Of a DNA stretch of 64,000 bases, positions 42,109 to 55,921 are shown piece after piece. Where the stretch lies: positions 2,294,001 through 2,358,000 of the forward strand of contig NC_018217.1 of assembly GCF_000219625.1 (NCBI RefSeq). The letters run 5' to 3'. The stretch's first letter is position 1; every line of letters starts with the position of its first letter. A model generated the notes under the pieces. It ran no database searches. It saw only the letters and a list, made by a program, of their open reading frames with translations, and was not told the origin of the DNA. The DNA comes from Zymoseptoria tritici IPO323. Its lineage: Eukaryota; Ascomycota; Dothideomycetes; Mycosphaerellales; Mycosphaerellaceae. The translations under genes and the position numbers were made by a program.

Positions 42109-45100
42109 CTACATATTCGCCAACTCGTAATCAATTTGCGAGTCCAAGAAGGCCCTCTTGTCGCCAGGCAGTTGAACCTGCAGCTTCTGCTCCGTCAACG
42201 CCTTGAGCTGCTTCTTAGTCACGGTGTCCAGGTCCACCTCGTTCAAACACTCGCGAATCGCCACGGTGATGGCCTCGTTGCTCACGCCTTGGGTTTGGAA
42301 TCCGGATAGCTGGTTCGTGCTGCCGGAACGGCTATGAGCGGCGAGAGTGCCCATGGGAGACCGCGTGCGCTGTTGATCGTACATCATGTTGTTGGGTGAG
42401 TGAGCACCCCCGCCGAGGAGAAGGTTGTCTTGCGAAAAGTTTTGCGGAGAATAGAGAGCGTTGCTGCCCATGGACATGAGGCGTTGGTGTTGCTCAGCTT
42501 GGTAGGGAGCCTCTGTGTAGCGCGACATGGCGGACTGTCGGCCGTAGGCATTGAACGGACCTGGTGATTGTGGTGGGCGGAACGACTGTTGTTGAGGGAA
42601 GCCGGTTAGGATGGTGGAGGCTGGCTTGACGGAGGAATACACCGAATGCATGTCATCCATTTCGTAGCCACCATCCTGGTAGATGCTCTCCTTCTCTTGT
42701 ACGTAGCCGCGACGCCCAGGAAGATTGTTGGCCGTGGCATAGTCGTCCCAGCGCTGGAGGGGAATGTTGCGTGGGTCGTAGCCTTCTTCATCAACGGCGA
42801 CGAGCTTCTTGTCGCCCTTCTCTCCAATAACGATACGGGTGTTTCCCCATGAGAAATCATCCTGCTTCCAGAAGGAGTAGATTGGAAGAATGCATGACCA
42901 GATCGGATATGCCAGGAGGTAGATAATCATCCATCCAATGTGCTGCCACTGTCGCTTGACCAGGAAGATGATGGCTTGCAATCCGTACACTGCGGCGATC
43001 ATGACGATCGAGATTAGAGGGAACTGTCCGGTCCCGCTGGCGACGTTTACTATCAGGTACACCAGGTAGCCGAAGGTGGCGGGAAGAATGATGGTTCCGA
43101 AAAGATCAATAAAGACGACGAAGCGCATACTGAAGCAGCAGAAACCGCACAGATCGACCGTCAACATCTCCGCCAGGTTGTGGATGGTGGAGTTGATCCA
43201 GCGACGTCTTTGAGAGAGCAGAACACTCCAGTCGGAGGGCGCTTCGGTCATGGCGTGGGCGTTTGGTACGAATTTGTATGTCATCGATGGGAAGTGCTTG
43301 ATCATGAGGGTTGTCAGGTAACGATCCTCACCCAATGACAGAAGGTTCTTCTTGTGCAGGGTGTCAATGTTATTGTCCGCGTACTCGGTGACAATTTTGT
43401 CCGAGATGATCAAGGGTCGACCTTTATCAGCGGTTCTCAGCCTGTACATGCAGAAACTGTGATGGCGGTCAGTATGGTTGATTGAGCAGGATGCAAGAAT
43501 GAGAAGACATACCATCCGGGTAAACAAGTGACACTGCCGAACAGACTTTCGAAAGCCTTGGCCAAGTGATGGGAGATGAAGTATTCGTAAACCTGAATCA
43601 TGGTCGTCCAGCTACGCTCCTCGTTTTCCAGCGAAGTCTCACCACAGATACCAGCGACTTTGGCGTCATTAGCACATGCGGCAACTAGTCTGTTGAGCGA
43701 GTCTTCCTTGACCTTGGTATCGGCGTCGACCATGAAGAGATATTCGTACAGCTCAGGATCCACACCGATAATGTTGTTGATCTGATGGAACATCTCCAAT
43801 TCGAGTGGGTTCATCGCCGAACGATGGTGCACGCGGTTCAAGAAACTCATCAGAAGGATTTGAGAGTCACGCTTTCCACGGTTGCCAGGCTTTGACTTGG
43901 TCTGCTCCGACTCCTTGCCGACCTTGACCACAACAATGTACGGTACGACATTGCCTTCGAATTCGTAAAGGCCAGAGTACACTTTTCCGTAGTTCAGCTG
44001 TTCGCCTCCGAGTCCGAGAGACTTGAACGGTAGCGCAGGTGGGTCGATTTTCGGGTCTACTCCAAGGATATCGAGCACGATCTTGGGAGTGGGTCGATCG
44101 TTGCCACCTCCGACAATCATGCCATCGCAAATCACGCAGATCAACTTCCTCTTGTTGTCGTAGGCGAGAGCAGTGAGCGAGTCAAGACCCTTTCGGAGAG
44201 AGTCCTCACCCTCGGTGTATGCGGGCACTTGGCAAATGACAAACTTGTCCTGCTGAGTTGGGCGTTTTTTGGAACCAAGTTGCAGCGCAGCCAAAAACTT
44301 GATGACAATCACGGTGCAGAGAACGACCGTAAACATCAACAAGATGTAAGCATTGACCTGGCACCGGGCGTCGTCGCGAAAATCTGTGGACCCGATATGG
44401 AATCGATTGGTAAGGCAGTTCATGGTGTTGGTGCGGTTGGTGTAGTCTGGGACAGAGTTGACCCATTTCGACGTGAGATCTGCGCCAGGGTTCGACTGGA
44501 CGAGTTCGGTGACATCGTCTGGCAGGAATTTGTAGACATCGTTGCCTTGGAACAGTTCCACAGAGTGGAAGTAGTCGGTGAGATCGTAGACCTCGCCGTT
44601 GAGAATGAACCACATGTGACTGTTGTCCTCGCCATCTTTCTTCACAGCAGATCGCTTGTAAACAAGCTTGCCCTTGTAATACTCCCTCATCTTCGGGAGA
44701 AACTTGTCCGAATACCAAGTGATGCTGTGGAGGGCTGAATTCTGGTCGTTTTGCACCTCTGGTCCAGAAATGTGCTCGCCGTTAGTGATGGGCAGAGTCT
44801 CATTTGGTGTCAGAGTAAGCCTTTGGTCATCAACCAATCCGGGGCATGCAATGGAGAGCGGTGGGACAATGTATGGCGATACGTCAGTTCCGGCGAATTG
44901 CAGCATGTCATCAGCGGTGACCGGAACGTTGTTCATGTCGGAGTGCTGGAGCTTGTAAAACTTCGTCAAGTCGTAGACGCCTCCTCGAAAAGCCACGTAG
45001 TAGTCAGTCCTGCCTTGGTGGTAGCCGACTTGCTTGAGGTTCCAGACTTTGTCGCGATTGGGACAAAGGATTTTGCCAAAACCAACGATGTAGAAGACGA

Positions 45101-47479
45101 TGGTAGCGTTCAGCAGGGCGATGAGCATCACGAGTGCAACCTTCTCTCGCCACGCCATGCGGACATCAGGACGCTTCATGCGACCGACCAGCTTCATCAG
45201 AGGAGAGGGAATCCACCAAGTGAGGATCCACACAACAGCGACCCATGCGCGCCGACCGGTTGTGGTCTGCTGAACGAGCATCTCCTTGCCCTCGGTCAGC
45301 TCGCCATCGATCTCGCCCTCGAATCCAACGTAATTGCGCTTATCATCGCCCTTGAAGCCGAGGCCATAGTCACCACCGCTCGCGCTGCGCATCGTGTGAG
45401 CTGTGGTGGGTGCAAGCGATTTGGCTCCCATCCGGCTCGGAGCGGCATGGCTGGGTTGCCGCGTGTGGACGGTGATCGCATCGTCATAGTATGGACCGTC
45501 AAATCCTGGTCCTGCTGGGTAAACACCTTCCATGCCGCCGAGCATGTTCATCTGCGACATGTCGTCCATCGGCTTCATATCCAGCATACTCTCGGCCTCC
45601 CAATACGCTGGCTCGCGCATCCAGATCCGTTCGTGGCCAACGACGACCTCTCCATTGCTCCAACCGCGCTCCATGATCCAGCTCTCAACGCCATCTTTGC
45701 CGTCAAGGCAACCCAGGCGGCGGTAGCGTTCCACAAATTCTTCCACGTCGAAATCTGCGGTAAAGTCCAACTGCTTGCTCCGGTAGTTGGCCCACTCGGG
45801 AAGTCTCCATGCCCGAATCTGGCTCGAGACAGATCCTGCCGACCAGGGTAGATTCTGTGGCGACTGATTCGAGAAGTTTGCAGGCGATTCCTCGTTCGGA
45901 TGCAAACATAGCTGGAACCAGACTCTGCTGCAACCCATCACATCGGTCAATGTGAACCGACCTATTCTGCCGAGACCCACGCCTTGCCCGTCGAGAGGAT
46001 ACAGCACATGACGCAGAAAGGTCTCGTCTTCGGTCTCAATGCCGACTTTCTCGAGCACTTCTTGACGCTTGTCGAGCGCCATCTCACGTTCCCTTGCTTC
46101 GTTTCCTCCAGAAATGTCCAGATCCGCTTCTGACCGCTGGACGGCTTCCTTCATCTCGCGAATGACGGAAGAGCCTGCTGGCACAATTGGTACGCCGTCC
46201 TCCTTCATCTCAGCATTAATGCCATTGCTATCGTCAAAGACGGTCTTGAGACTCGCAGCTTTGCCCAGTGTCTGACTGGTCACTTCGATAACGGTGATGC
46301 TGACGCTGTCACCATCCTCTAGGCTTCCAAGTGGCGTGGCAGCACCATTATCGCTACCGCTGCTCGATCCAATGGCCCGACCTGTGCGAATCTCACTTCC
46401 AATGGCCTCATTGGCCTTCATGATGACCCAGTCCACGAGTGCTTCGTAAAGGGCGCCAATCAGGATGTCTCTGTCTTCAGTGGAACATTTCTTGAAGATG
46501 ACCTCGGGGTCAAGATCTAATAATCCTCCCACCTCTTCACAGACCTCCGCCAGCTCTTCTTCATTCACAAGGAACCCGAGGGCATCTCCGAGACGGAGGA
46601 TCGCAGCGACGACGGACAGCAGACTTCGGAGAGAGCTGCCCTTGATGCCAATGGCCTTCAAGGATTCGCGAAAGTCTTCGGCGGCGGCAGCATCGTCGGC
46701 GGTGGGAAGGTACGTGGGTGGATCATAAGTGTCGGACTTCCGGAGCAGAGCATACTCTCTAGGTCGCTTGAGACCGAGGAACTCTCGTTCCTGCTCCGAT
46801 TGGCTGGTGAGCAGGTAGTAGAAGACATCGAAGGCTCGGTAGCCAGGTTCGGTGGGAACATTGAGAAGACCAGCGTCGGTATCGATGCCGGCAGTGGATA
46901 AGCTGAGAGATGCGCCAGTAATCTCCCCGGAGAGAGCCAGCGTGAAGACACCAGCGAGTGCGGAGTATCGCGGTAAGGATGGATTGAAGGGTGTGACTGT
47001 GTGTAGGAACGGTCGCAGAGCGTCCAGTGCTGTGTAGAATGTGCCTGGGATGGAGAGGGGCAGAGCGGATGCGAAGGGCGCGAAGAGCGATGGCGTAGAG
47101 TGGTGAAGGGATCTGTCGAAATATTAGTTGACATATCCAGAACGGCACGAGTTGTCCTGAAATCGTACCCTAATATCACACAGCCATCCTCTGCTCGACG
47201 TCTGGCATGTTCCCATATCCGTCGAGCCAATTCCGCGTCGACTGTGCCTCCATATCTTCCATCGGGACCGGTGCTAGACGCAGTGACCCAGGTGTTGACG
47301 ACCAGACTGCTGCTTGACTCCAGCTGATATGGCTGCCCGGAGGAGAAGGAGCTGTGCAGTGCATTCAACAGCGTGGTCGTAGAGACCTGTGATGTGCCCG
47401 CCTGTTGCATCGTGTTGCTTCGTCCATGGCCCGGCGCAGCGGATGACGGGTTCGAGTAGGCTGAATGCCTAAAAGCCAT
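42109..47479 (-). CDS. csmB: Chitin synthase class VII (myosin-motor-like domain without P-loop)
   Basis: Three exons (47479-47169, 47112-43513, 43456-42109) give 1752 residues; both introns are GT-AG, 56 bp each. Residues 1 to about 600 resemble a degenerate myosin head, for example [20 protein letters not shown], but no GESGxGKT P-loop is present, as known for class VII. TM segments lie around residue 720 ([15 protein letters not shown]) and 770. A cytochrome-b5-like domain follows near 810-865 ([18 protein letters not shown]). The chitin synthase 2-type catalytic core contains [43 protein letters not shown] and [12 protein letters not shown]. The C-terminus is a DEK_C-type domain ([18 protein letters not shown]). 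The enzyme polymerises UDP-GlcNAc into wall chitin at hyphal tips and septa. It is divergently paired with the class V gene. Confidence 0.93.
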
Positions 47480-48954
47480 CTTGCGCGGCGATATGAATGC
47501 TCAAGATGCCCTCGAGGGGCGTGGTGGGAAAAGTCGACACAATGGGTGGCGGAGTTTGCGGCGATGGATTTCGATGTGTGAAAGAGGTCGCGCGTCTAAG
47601 CGAACGTGTATTGTAGCGAGCGGTGGAAGGCGTGCTCGAGCGAGCGTGAGAGCAGCGACAGCAGCAACGTTGGTTGTGGTGGTGAGCAAATGCACGATGC
47701 TGTGTTGCCTCCTCACATGGACAGAACGGAATATAGGACTACCCTGCACACACACGGGCCGGGTTGGACGGACGGGAGCCACGGTGTTGGCAAGGGGCCT
47801 ATCCAAGCGTCGATCTTAAACTTTCGCGGAAGTCTCTCAGCTTCAAGTTTTATGCACTGGACAGGACAGGGTTCACAGGGCTGTGAACAGGATGTGTGTT
47901 TCTTCAATTCTCCACATTCATGTACGAATGAAGGCCGTAGACGATGTTCGATGTCAATGATCATTGATATTGAAGCTTCCAGATTGGATAGCTGCAGTAT
48001 TACCATCGTCCGGGCACAATCCTCTCACGCGTTGAGAATCAACACCCGTCTCTATTTTTGGCTTTAAGCGAGCGAGCTCTCCCGCCTTACAGTCTTGCAG
48101 CTCTCGAGGACCAAGCAGGCCCCAGCAGACTACTACATTATTACGCGTCCTCCTCTGCGGACCCGCTCTGCGCTCTGCATGACTACAATAGCTGCCGACA
48201 TGATCTGGGCGAGTTGCACCTGCTCGGAGTGTGGAAGAGCCCGAATAGCCAACATTGAATGAGTACGAATTGATTGTCCTTACCCTTATACAGGAAAATA
48301 TACATTTGAAGAAGAATTCGCGGCTCCGATTGGCGGCTATGCATCGCCACTAGCGTAAACTATAAGGGTTGTCTCAACGACCAGCTGTGCAGCTGTGCAT
48401 CTGTTACAGCCATTCGCTAGGCGCATGAACACGAGCAGATCGTGTCTCGACAACGAGCGTGATGGCAGTGCATTGTATAGAGACAGAGCAGGGCATGATC
48501 GAGTAACTACAGTATTGTGAAGACCCTAAAAGAACCTTCCGCGTGGATTCGTAAAACGACAACCAGAGAACTTATTTTCAATCGGCCTTGCAGTAGCGTG
48601 GGCTCTACCCGAATAGGTCCCTGTACAACGCCTCCTCCTTGTTCTCCACCTCACCACATTCGATTCTGTTGTTTCTCGAATACGCATCACTGTCGAGCGT
48701 GTTTTGAACATCTCGCCCACCCCTCCAGCTTTGCCTGCTCTCACTCGCTTGGGAAGGCAAACAGTCGGAATCCTTAGGAATCTTAGTCCTTCGTTCGATC
48801 GAAATTCGGGAGTGCCAGGGCAAGTCCTTCCACCAATTATCCTCGCCTTCGCTTCGCCGCTTTCGACCTCACGTTCGCTACCCGCCCGGCGACGCCACGC
48901 CGTGCTGCAGTTTCTACCACCGTCACCGGCCTTCAAGGCCCTTGTCGAGCAAAC
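47480..48954. promoter_or_regulatory. Shared intergenic region of the head-to-head chitin synthase pair
   Basis: 1475 bp separate the two start codons. The arrangement is conserved for class V/VII pairs in many filamentous ascomycetes, so shared control is plausible. A CCAAT-type box (minus strand, 48329-48333) lies near the middle, in gattggcgg. The immediate upstream of the class V start is C/T-rich, as expected for a fungal 5' leader. No protein gene or RNA was recognised inside. Confidence 0.6.
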
Positions 48955-51900
48955 ATGTCGTCCGCTCCGACTACGCAGCAGAATCTAGCGGCTCTGCCCG
49001 CGCCAGCGATGAGCGACACGGGCATAACAAGTCACATTGCGTCGCGCTACCACAGCCATCTACCGATTTCGACTCTGTCTACTCAAGGATACATCGCCGT
49101 CAACACCTACACTAACTCTGCCAAAGGACCCAATGGCGGCAAGGATGGCAGCGCCATGGGCGCTGCTGAAGAGCTCGCGAGCAGAATGTGGGCGCGCCTT
49201 GGACATCGACAGGAGAATCAGGCTGCTATATTTCTGTAAGTCCGCACTTGTGTGTTGGGTGTGCTGAAGGATAATTCATGGGAGGGAATCATGGAAGAAG
49301 AGTCGAAGATCTGCCACGCAGAATGCTGAGCCCGATTACGGACTAACTTTTATACAGAGGCGAATCTGGCACAGGAAAGACTACCATTCGATCACATCTA
49401 CTATCATCTCTGCTACAATACTCCTCGACACCACTCTCCAAGAAGCTCTCCTTCGCGGCTTTTGTATTTGACAGCCTTACAACCACAAAATCCGTCACCG
49501 CACCAACAGCCTCCAAGGCCGGCTTGTTCTTCGAACTGCAATATGACACCGGCTCGTCCCTTCACCCGACCCTCATCGGAGGCAAGGTGCTCGATCACAG
49601 ACTCGAACGCAGCCGTGTCGCCACCGTCCCTCCCGGAGAACGCAACTTTCACGTTCTGTACTACCTCCTAGCTGGAACGTCGGACGATGAGAAAGAGCAT
49701 CTGGGTCTCAATACGGGAATCACAGCTGGAACTGGGAACCGGTCGTCATTGGGAACACAAAAGAGATGGCGATACCTGGGGCATCCGTCGCAGCTGAAAG
49801 TTGGCATTAACGATGCGGAAGGCTTCCAGCACTTCAAGACAGCCTTGCGCAACTTGGAATTCCCCAGAGAGGAGATTGCTCACATGTGCGAGATTCTTGC
49901 GGCCATTTTGCACATCGGTCAATTGGAGTTCATGACATCTCAGTCGACGACACCGGCTCCTGATGAGAGTGGCGGATACGGTCATGAAGGTGGCGAGGAG
50001 ATTACGGTCGTGAAGAACAAGGACGTGCTTTCCATGATTGCAGCGTTCCTTGGTGTGGGCGACAGGACCTTGGAGCAGTCTTTGGGCTATCGGACTAAGA
50101 TGCTCCGCCGAGAGCGTGTGACGATCATGCTGGATCCCAAGGGTGCTCGTGAAAACGCCGATGAGCTTGCACGTACTCTCTACAGCCTGCTGGTCGCTCT
50201 TGTTATGGAGAAGATCAACCAAAAAACTTGTGCGGTCGAGGAAGCTGTCGCGAACACCATTTCCGTTGTGGATTTCCCCGGATTTGCGGATACCTCTTCT
50301 ACTGGCAGCGTTCTTGACCAACTCCTCAACAACGCCGCCACCGAATGCCTGTACAACTTCTGTTTGCAGAGCTTCTTCGAACGCAAGGCGGAATTGCTCG
50401 AGACAGAAGAAGTACAGGTGCCACTCACCAGTTACTTCGACAACAGCGACGCTGTCAAAGGCCTTCTCAAGCCCGGCAATGGTCTTTTGAGCATTCTGGA
50501 CGACCAGATGAGGCGCGGGAAGACTGATCTGCAGCTTGCTGACTCTCTGAGGAAGCGATTTGAGGGGAAGAACCCGGCCATCGAGGTTACAAGCGGCACC
50601 GTCCAATTGCCAGGAGCCAACTTCGCCACACAAAACACTTCACAGATCTTTACGGTTAAGCACTTTGCTGGCGAAGTCAAATACCCCGTTGATGGGCTAC
50701 TGGAGGAAAACGGAGAGGTCATATCGGGCGACTTGATGAACCTCGTGAATTCATCAAGCAGTCCTTTTGTTGCTGAGCTCTTCGGTCAAGAGGCCCTCAA
50801 CAAGGTCGTTCACCCGGATGACCGCAACGCCGTGCAGCAAGCTTCCGTTGCATCGAAACCATCTCGCATGCCAAGCATGGCTCGTCGCAGAGGTGGTAAG
50901 GCCGGTAGATTCGGCTCCCGACGTGGCGGCGATATTGACGAGGAGAAGGACAGTGACGAAGGCCGCGCTCGAAGCGTATCTCGTCACCGGCACAACCCGA
51001 AGTCAGCAGATACACAGCAAGGTGCATCTGCACAATTCTTGTCGTCCCTCGACAACATCAACAAGTCGCTGACCGCGCCTAACACCAACCCATACTTCTT
51101 CTTCTGTCTCAAGCCCAACGACAGACGAATCGCAAACCAATTCGACAGCAAGTGTGTGCGTCAGCAAATTCAGACCCTCGGCATTGCAGAACTTTCGCAG
51201 CGCTTGAAGAATGCAGATTTCAGCATTTTCATGCCGTTTGGTGAGTTCTTGGGCTCTGCTGAGGGCGAAGTGTCGGTTGTCGGGTCCGAGCGTGAAAAGG
51301 CTGAGATGATATTGGATGAAAAGAGCTGGCCGAAAAACGAGGCTCGTGTAGGAAGCACCGGCGTATTTCTTAGCGAGCGCTGTTGGCGACAGATCGTTCG
51401 TGCAGGTGATCTTGGAGTCGTTCCGATGCCTCCATCGGACGAGAATCCTTTCAACAACCCCGAATCGCTTACTCCAATGGACGGTAAGAGAGGGTTTGGC
51501 GAGTCCAAGGTCCATCTCTTACAAACCCCTGGCTCTGCTATCTACTCAGACGACAAAGCTGCAGGCTACTTTGGTAGCAGAGATATGGATGCAAAGAGCG
51601 ACGCCGGCGCATCCGCCTTGCGAGAAGGCGACATGTTCCGTAATCTGGAAACCCGGGAGGAGCTGGCCGAAAAGGGCAATGAAGTCACAACCACGCCCAT
51701 CGAGGAGCGCCCGAAGTCTGCCAGCCGCGTGAGGTGGCTTGTCCTTGTTTATGTCCTCACATGGTGGTGTCCGGACTGGGCCATCCGGATCATCGGTCGC
51801 ATGCCCCGCCAGGACATTCGCATGGCATGGAGAGAGAAGGTTGCCATCAACTTCATCATCTGGCTGTCCTGCGCCTTCGTCGTCTTCTTCATGGTCGGAT

Positions 51901-54696
51901 TTCCGCGTATCATCTGTCCGACGCAGCACGTGTTCAGCCCGTCCGAGTTGACCTCATACGATGGGAAGAACTCGGACGCGTATGTTGCCATCCGTGGAAA
52001 CGTCTTCGACCTGGGCGCGTTTATCCCTCAGCACTACCCATCCATCGTGCCAGCTTCTGCGCTCGAGAAGTACGCCGGTACCGATGCCACCAACCTTTTC
52101 CCCGTTCAGGTCTCGGCAATGTGTCAAGGGACCGATCCCGACGGAACGATTGACGCAGCTGTCCAGCTCAACTATCAGAACCGCAACTATACTGGACAGA
52201 ACTTGATCAGCACCACCGATAACAACGCACAGTACCACGACTTCCGTTGGGCAACTAACGACTCTCGTCCAGCATGGTTCACCGAACAGATGATTTTCCT
52301 GCGGGGACACTACTGGAAAGGAAGCGTTGGCTATTCACCTCAATACCTCAAGACCCTTGCGAAGAAGTCGAACCAAGTGGCGTACATCAACAACCGCGTC
52401 TACGACTTCACCGATTATATTGCTGGTGGACGAGCACCACAGTACCCGCCGGGCGAGGAACGACCTGACACGCTTCCGGACTCCAACTTCATGGACAGCC
52501 GCGTGGTAGATCTCTTCTCACAGCGTTCTGGCGAAGACGTTACCAAATACTGGGACGCGTTGAATATTGACACCGGCCTCCGTGACCGGATGCAGATCTG
52601 CCTTGATAACTTATTCTACGTTGGCCAACTGGACACTCGAGACAGTCCAAAGTGTCAGTTCGCGAAGTACATTCTGCTGGCCGTGTCTATCATGCTGGTC
52701 TCGGTGATTTGCTTCAAGTTTCTGGCAGCACTGCAGTTCGGCAAGAAGAACATTCCCGAAAACCTCGACAAGTTCATTATCTGCACTGTGCCAGCTTACA
52801 CAGAAGATGAGGACTCTCTCCGCCGTGCTCTCGATTCTGCCGCTCGTACCAGGTATGATGATAAGCGCAAACTTCTGTTCGTCATCTGTGACGGAATGAT
52901 TATCGGGCAAGGAAACGACAGACCGACGCCGCGCATCGTTCTTGACATTCTTGGAGTTCCAGAGACCGTTGATCCCGAGCCTTTGAGCTTCGAATCGCTG
53001 GGCGAGGGGCAGAAGCAACACAACATGGGCAAAGTGTATTCCGGATTGTACGAGGTGCAAGGTCATATTGTGCCCTTCATCGTCGTCGTGAAGGTCGGCA
53101 AGCCCAGTGAAGTTTCGAGGTAAGCATATTCTGATTGTTGGTCTGCAATCACCGCTGACTGAAATTTTTAGACCCGGCAACCGTGGCAAGCGTGATTCCC
53201 AGATGATCCTCATGCGCTTCCTCAATCGCGTCCACTACAACTTGGCCATGACTCCGCTCGAGCTCGAACTACACCACCAGATTCGGAACGTGATCGGCGT
53301 GAATCCGACCTTCTACGAGTTCTTGCTGCAAATCGATGCCGATACGGTCGTTGCGCCGGATTCCTGTACCCGCTTTGTGTCCGCCATGATCAACGACACC
53401 AAGATCATTGCCGTGTGCGGTGAAACTGCCCTCACCAACGCTAAGGCTTCCTTCATCACCATGATGCAAGTATACGAGTACTACATCTCGCACAACCTCA
53501 CCAAGGCCTTCGAGTCGCTCTTCGGGTCCGTCACTTGTTTGCCAGGTTGCTTTACAATGTACCGCATCCGAGCTGCCGAGACCGGAAAGCCTCTTTTCGT
53601 GTCCCGCGAGATTGTTAACGACTACTCCGAGACTCGTGTCGATACGCTGCACATGAAGAATCTGCTCCACCTCGGAGAAGACAGATTCCTCACCACTCTT
53701 CTGATGAAATATCACTCCAAGTACAAGACGAAGTATATCATGCGCGCTCATGCCTGGACGATTGCACCGGATAGCTGGGCCGTGTTCATGTCGCAACGTC
53801 GCCGATGGATCAACAGTACCGTCCACAACCTGATCGAAGTCATTCCGCTCCAGCAACTCTGCGGTTTCTGCTGTTTCAGCATGAGATTCGTGGTGTTCCT
53901 CGATTTACTGTCCACGATTGTGCAGCCTGTCATTGTTGGATATATCGTCTACCTGATCGTTCAAGTGGCGACCAACCCAGCCTCGACCGCAACCACCGCC
54001 TTCATTCTCATCGCAGCCATCTACGGTCTTCAAGCTATCATCTTCATCGTACGCCGCAAATGGGAAATGGTAGGCTGGATGATCATCTACATCCTCGCTA
54101 CACCCATCTTCTCCTTTTGCTTGCCCCTGATCGCGTTCTGGAACATGGACGACTTCTCCTGGGGCAACACCCGCATGGTGACCGGCGAAAAGGGCAAGCA
54201 GATTCTCGTTAGCGACGAAGGCAAATTCAACCCGGATGACATCCCTCGCAAGAAATGGGAGGAGTACCAAGCTGAGCTGTGGGACGCTCAAACCCGCGAT
54301 GACGCTCAGTCTGAGATGTCGGGTATCAGCTACGGCACCAAGAGCTGGCACCCTGCCGCATCTGAGTATGGGTACGCCATGAGCCAACATAACATGAGCA
54401 CCCTCAGCGTACCGCATATGCCGCACAACGGCTCTCGGATGTCGCTCCTGACGTCGGACAACGGCATGGGCATGCAGCAGCGGGACTACTCCGCCAGCGA
54501 TATCGACATGTCGGACATGCCCAACGATGATGCCATTTTGGCGGAGATTCGCGAGATTCTCGCTACTGCGGATCTTATGACCGTGACAAAGAAGAGTATC
54601 AAGGCCGAGCTGGAACGACGCTTTGGCGTGCCAATGGATTCGAGGAGACAGTATATTGGTAGTGCGACTGAGGCGATTCTCAGTGGTCAGCTTTGA
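48955..54696 (+). CDS. csmA: Chitin synthase class V with myosin motor domain
   Basis: Three exons (48955-49235, 49358-53119, 53172-54696) give 1855 residues. The first intron (122 bp) ends right before an intact myosin P-loop GESGTGKTT (about 95-103). The motor domain continues with [20 protein letters not shown], a FPGFAD relay-type motif, and [11 protein letters not shown] to about residue 760. TM segments ([17 protein letters not shown] and following) and a cytochrome-b5-like domain ([17 protein letters not shown], about 960-1015) precede the catalytic core: [44 protein letters not shown] (about 1518) and [12 protein letters not shown] (about 1554). A DEK_C-like C-terminus ([19 protein letters not shown]) closes the protein. 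In Aspergillus the class V motor domain binds actin and targets the enzyme to hyphal tips. A strong, full-length gene with nothing missing. Confidence 0.95.
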
Positions 54697-54969
54697 GGAA
54701 TGAAACGAATAGGGGTTTGCTTTTTGCGGCGTTTGAGGGGATGTAGGATTGGAATGATGGGTTCCGGGTTGGATAAAAGGAAGAACCATGAACGAAACAG
54801 AACGACACTGTGATAGCATTGTGTACAGCTTTGAACAGACAGTAATAATGCCGTATTGATGCCTCTACTGAACCCATTCACCTCTTCACAAGTCATCTTC
54901 TGTCTCATCTTGCCGTGTAGACTCCGTCGACGGAATGCTCGCCTCTCTATAAGCCATTTGCGAATTCGT

Positions 54970-55921
54970 TCATCTTGCCGTGTACCCTCCGTCTACCGGC
55001 ATGTTCACTCCCGTCATCCAATTTGCATCATCTGAGGCGAGGAAAAGGTAGGCGCGAGCAATGTCCATCGGTTTTCCCACTCCACGAAGTGGATGCATTG
55101 AATCGACAAATTGCTTCGCTTGGGCATTCTCCAGTACCGGGTCTGTCATGTGCGTTTCAATATATCCAGGGTTGACAGCGTTGACTCTTATCCCCTTTGG
55201 AGCACAATCCATAGCTGCAGCTCGTGTCATGTTCGCGACCGCGCCCTTGGATGTACAGTACGCCGCTGCGCCCTCGGAGCCGACCAGTCCAAGCACGCTG
55301 GCAGCATTGAGGATGACGCCTCTGTCGCCATTTGCGAGCGGGTCTTGCTTGATCATTTGAGCCGCAGCATACTTGACGCCGTAAAATACTCCATTTATGT
55401 TGACAGACGCGGTTTTGTGAAAGAGGTCTGTACTCAGTTCCCAGATGGGCCCGGGCGTGCGGGACTCCATTGCGAAGCCGGCATTGTTGATCATGCTGCA
55501 ATGAGAGAATGGAAGGTCAGCCATGTCTAAGAGATTGGTTGTAGCCACAAGGCCCTGTCATAGCCCGAGAATTCCTCAGGCTTCCTCGCAGGTATCCTGC
55601 TCTCCAGCTCCAACATGTGATGTCCGCTTACATGTCCAATCGCCCAAACTCCTCCACAGCAGCTGCTACAGCTGCTTCAACGGACTTTGGGTCCGAGACG
55701 TCCGTCTTGACGAAGATGGCTTCGCCGCCATTTTGCTCGATTCGCTCGTGCGTGGGACCGTTTGACTCGTCCGAGGGAGCGGCTTCACGCCAGGTGCCTT
55801 CGTTCAGGTCGGCGCAGACGAGCTTGGCGCCTTCGGAGGCGTAGAGGATGGCGGTCGCTCGGCCGATTCCGGAGGAGGAGCCGGTGATCAGGGCAATGCG
55901 GTCCTGGAGGCGGCCAGGCAT
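54970..55921 (-). CDS. Short-chain dehydrogenase/reductase (classical SDR)
   Basis: Two exons (55921-55632, 55495-54970) give 271 residues; the intron is GTAAGC...TTGCAG, 136 bp. It has the cofactor loop TGSSSGIG (13-20), NNAG (100-103), catalytic Ser163 (NAASVLG), Tyr176 and Lys180 (YCTSK), and the NPGYIETHM segment. The acidic residue after strand 2 (VCADLNEG) points to NAD(H) over NADP(H). The closest general type is the 3-oxoacyl-ACP-reductase/glucose-1-dehydrogenase-like group; the substrate cannot be named from sequence. It is a soluble enzyme with no signal peptide. It is convergent with the class V chitin synthase, with 273 bp between stops, and there is no evidence that it belongs to a biosynthetic cluster. 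Confidence 0.9.

Noticed and set aside
44751..45851. 366-codon frame on plus
   Set aside because: Antisense shadow of the class VII chitin synthase.
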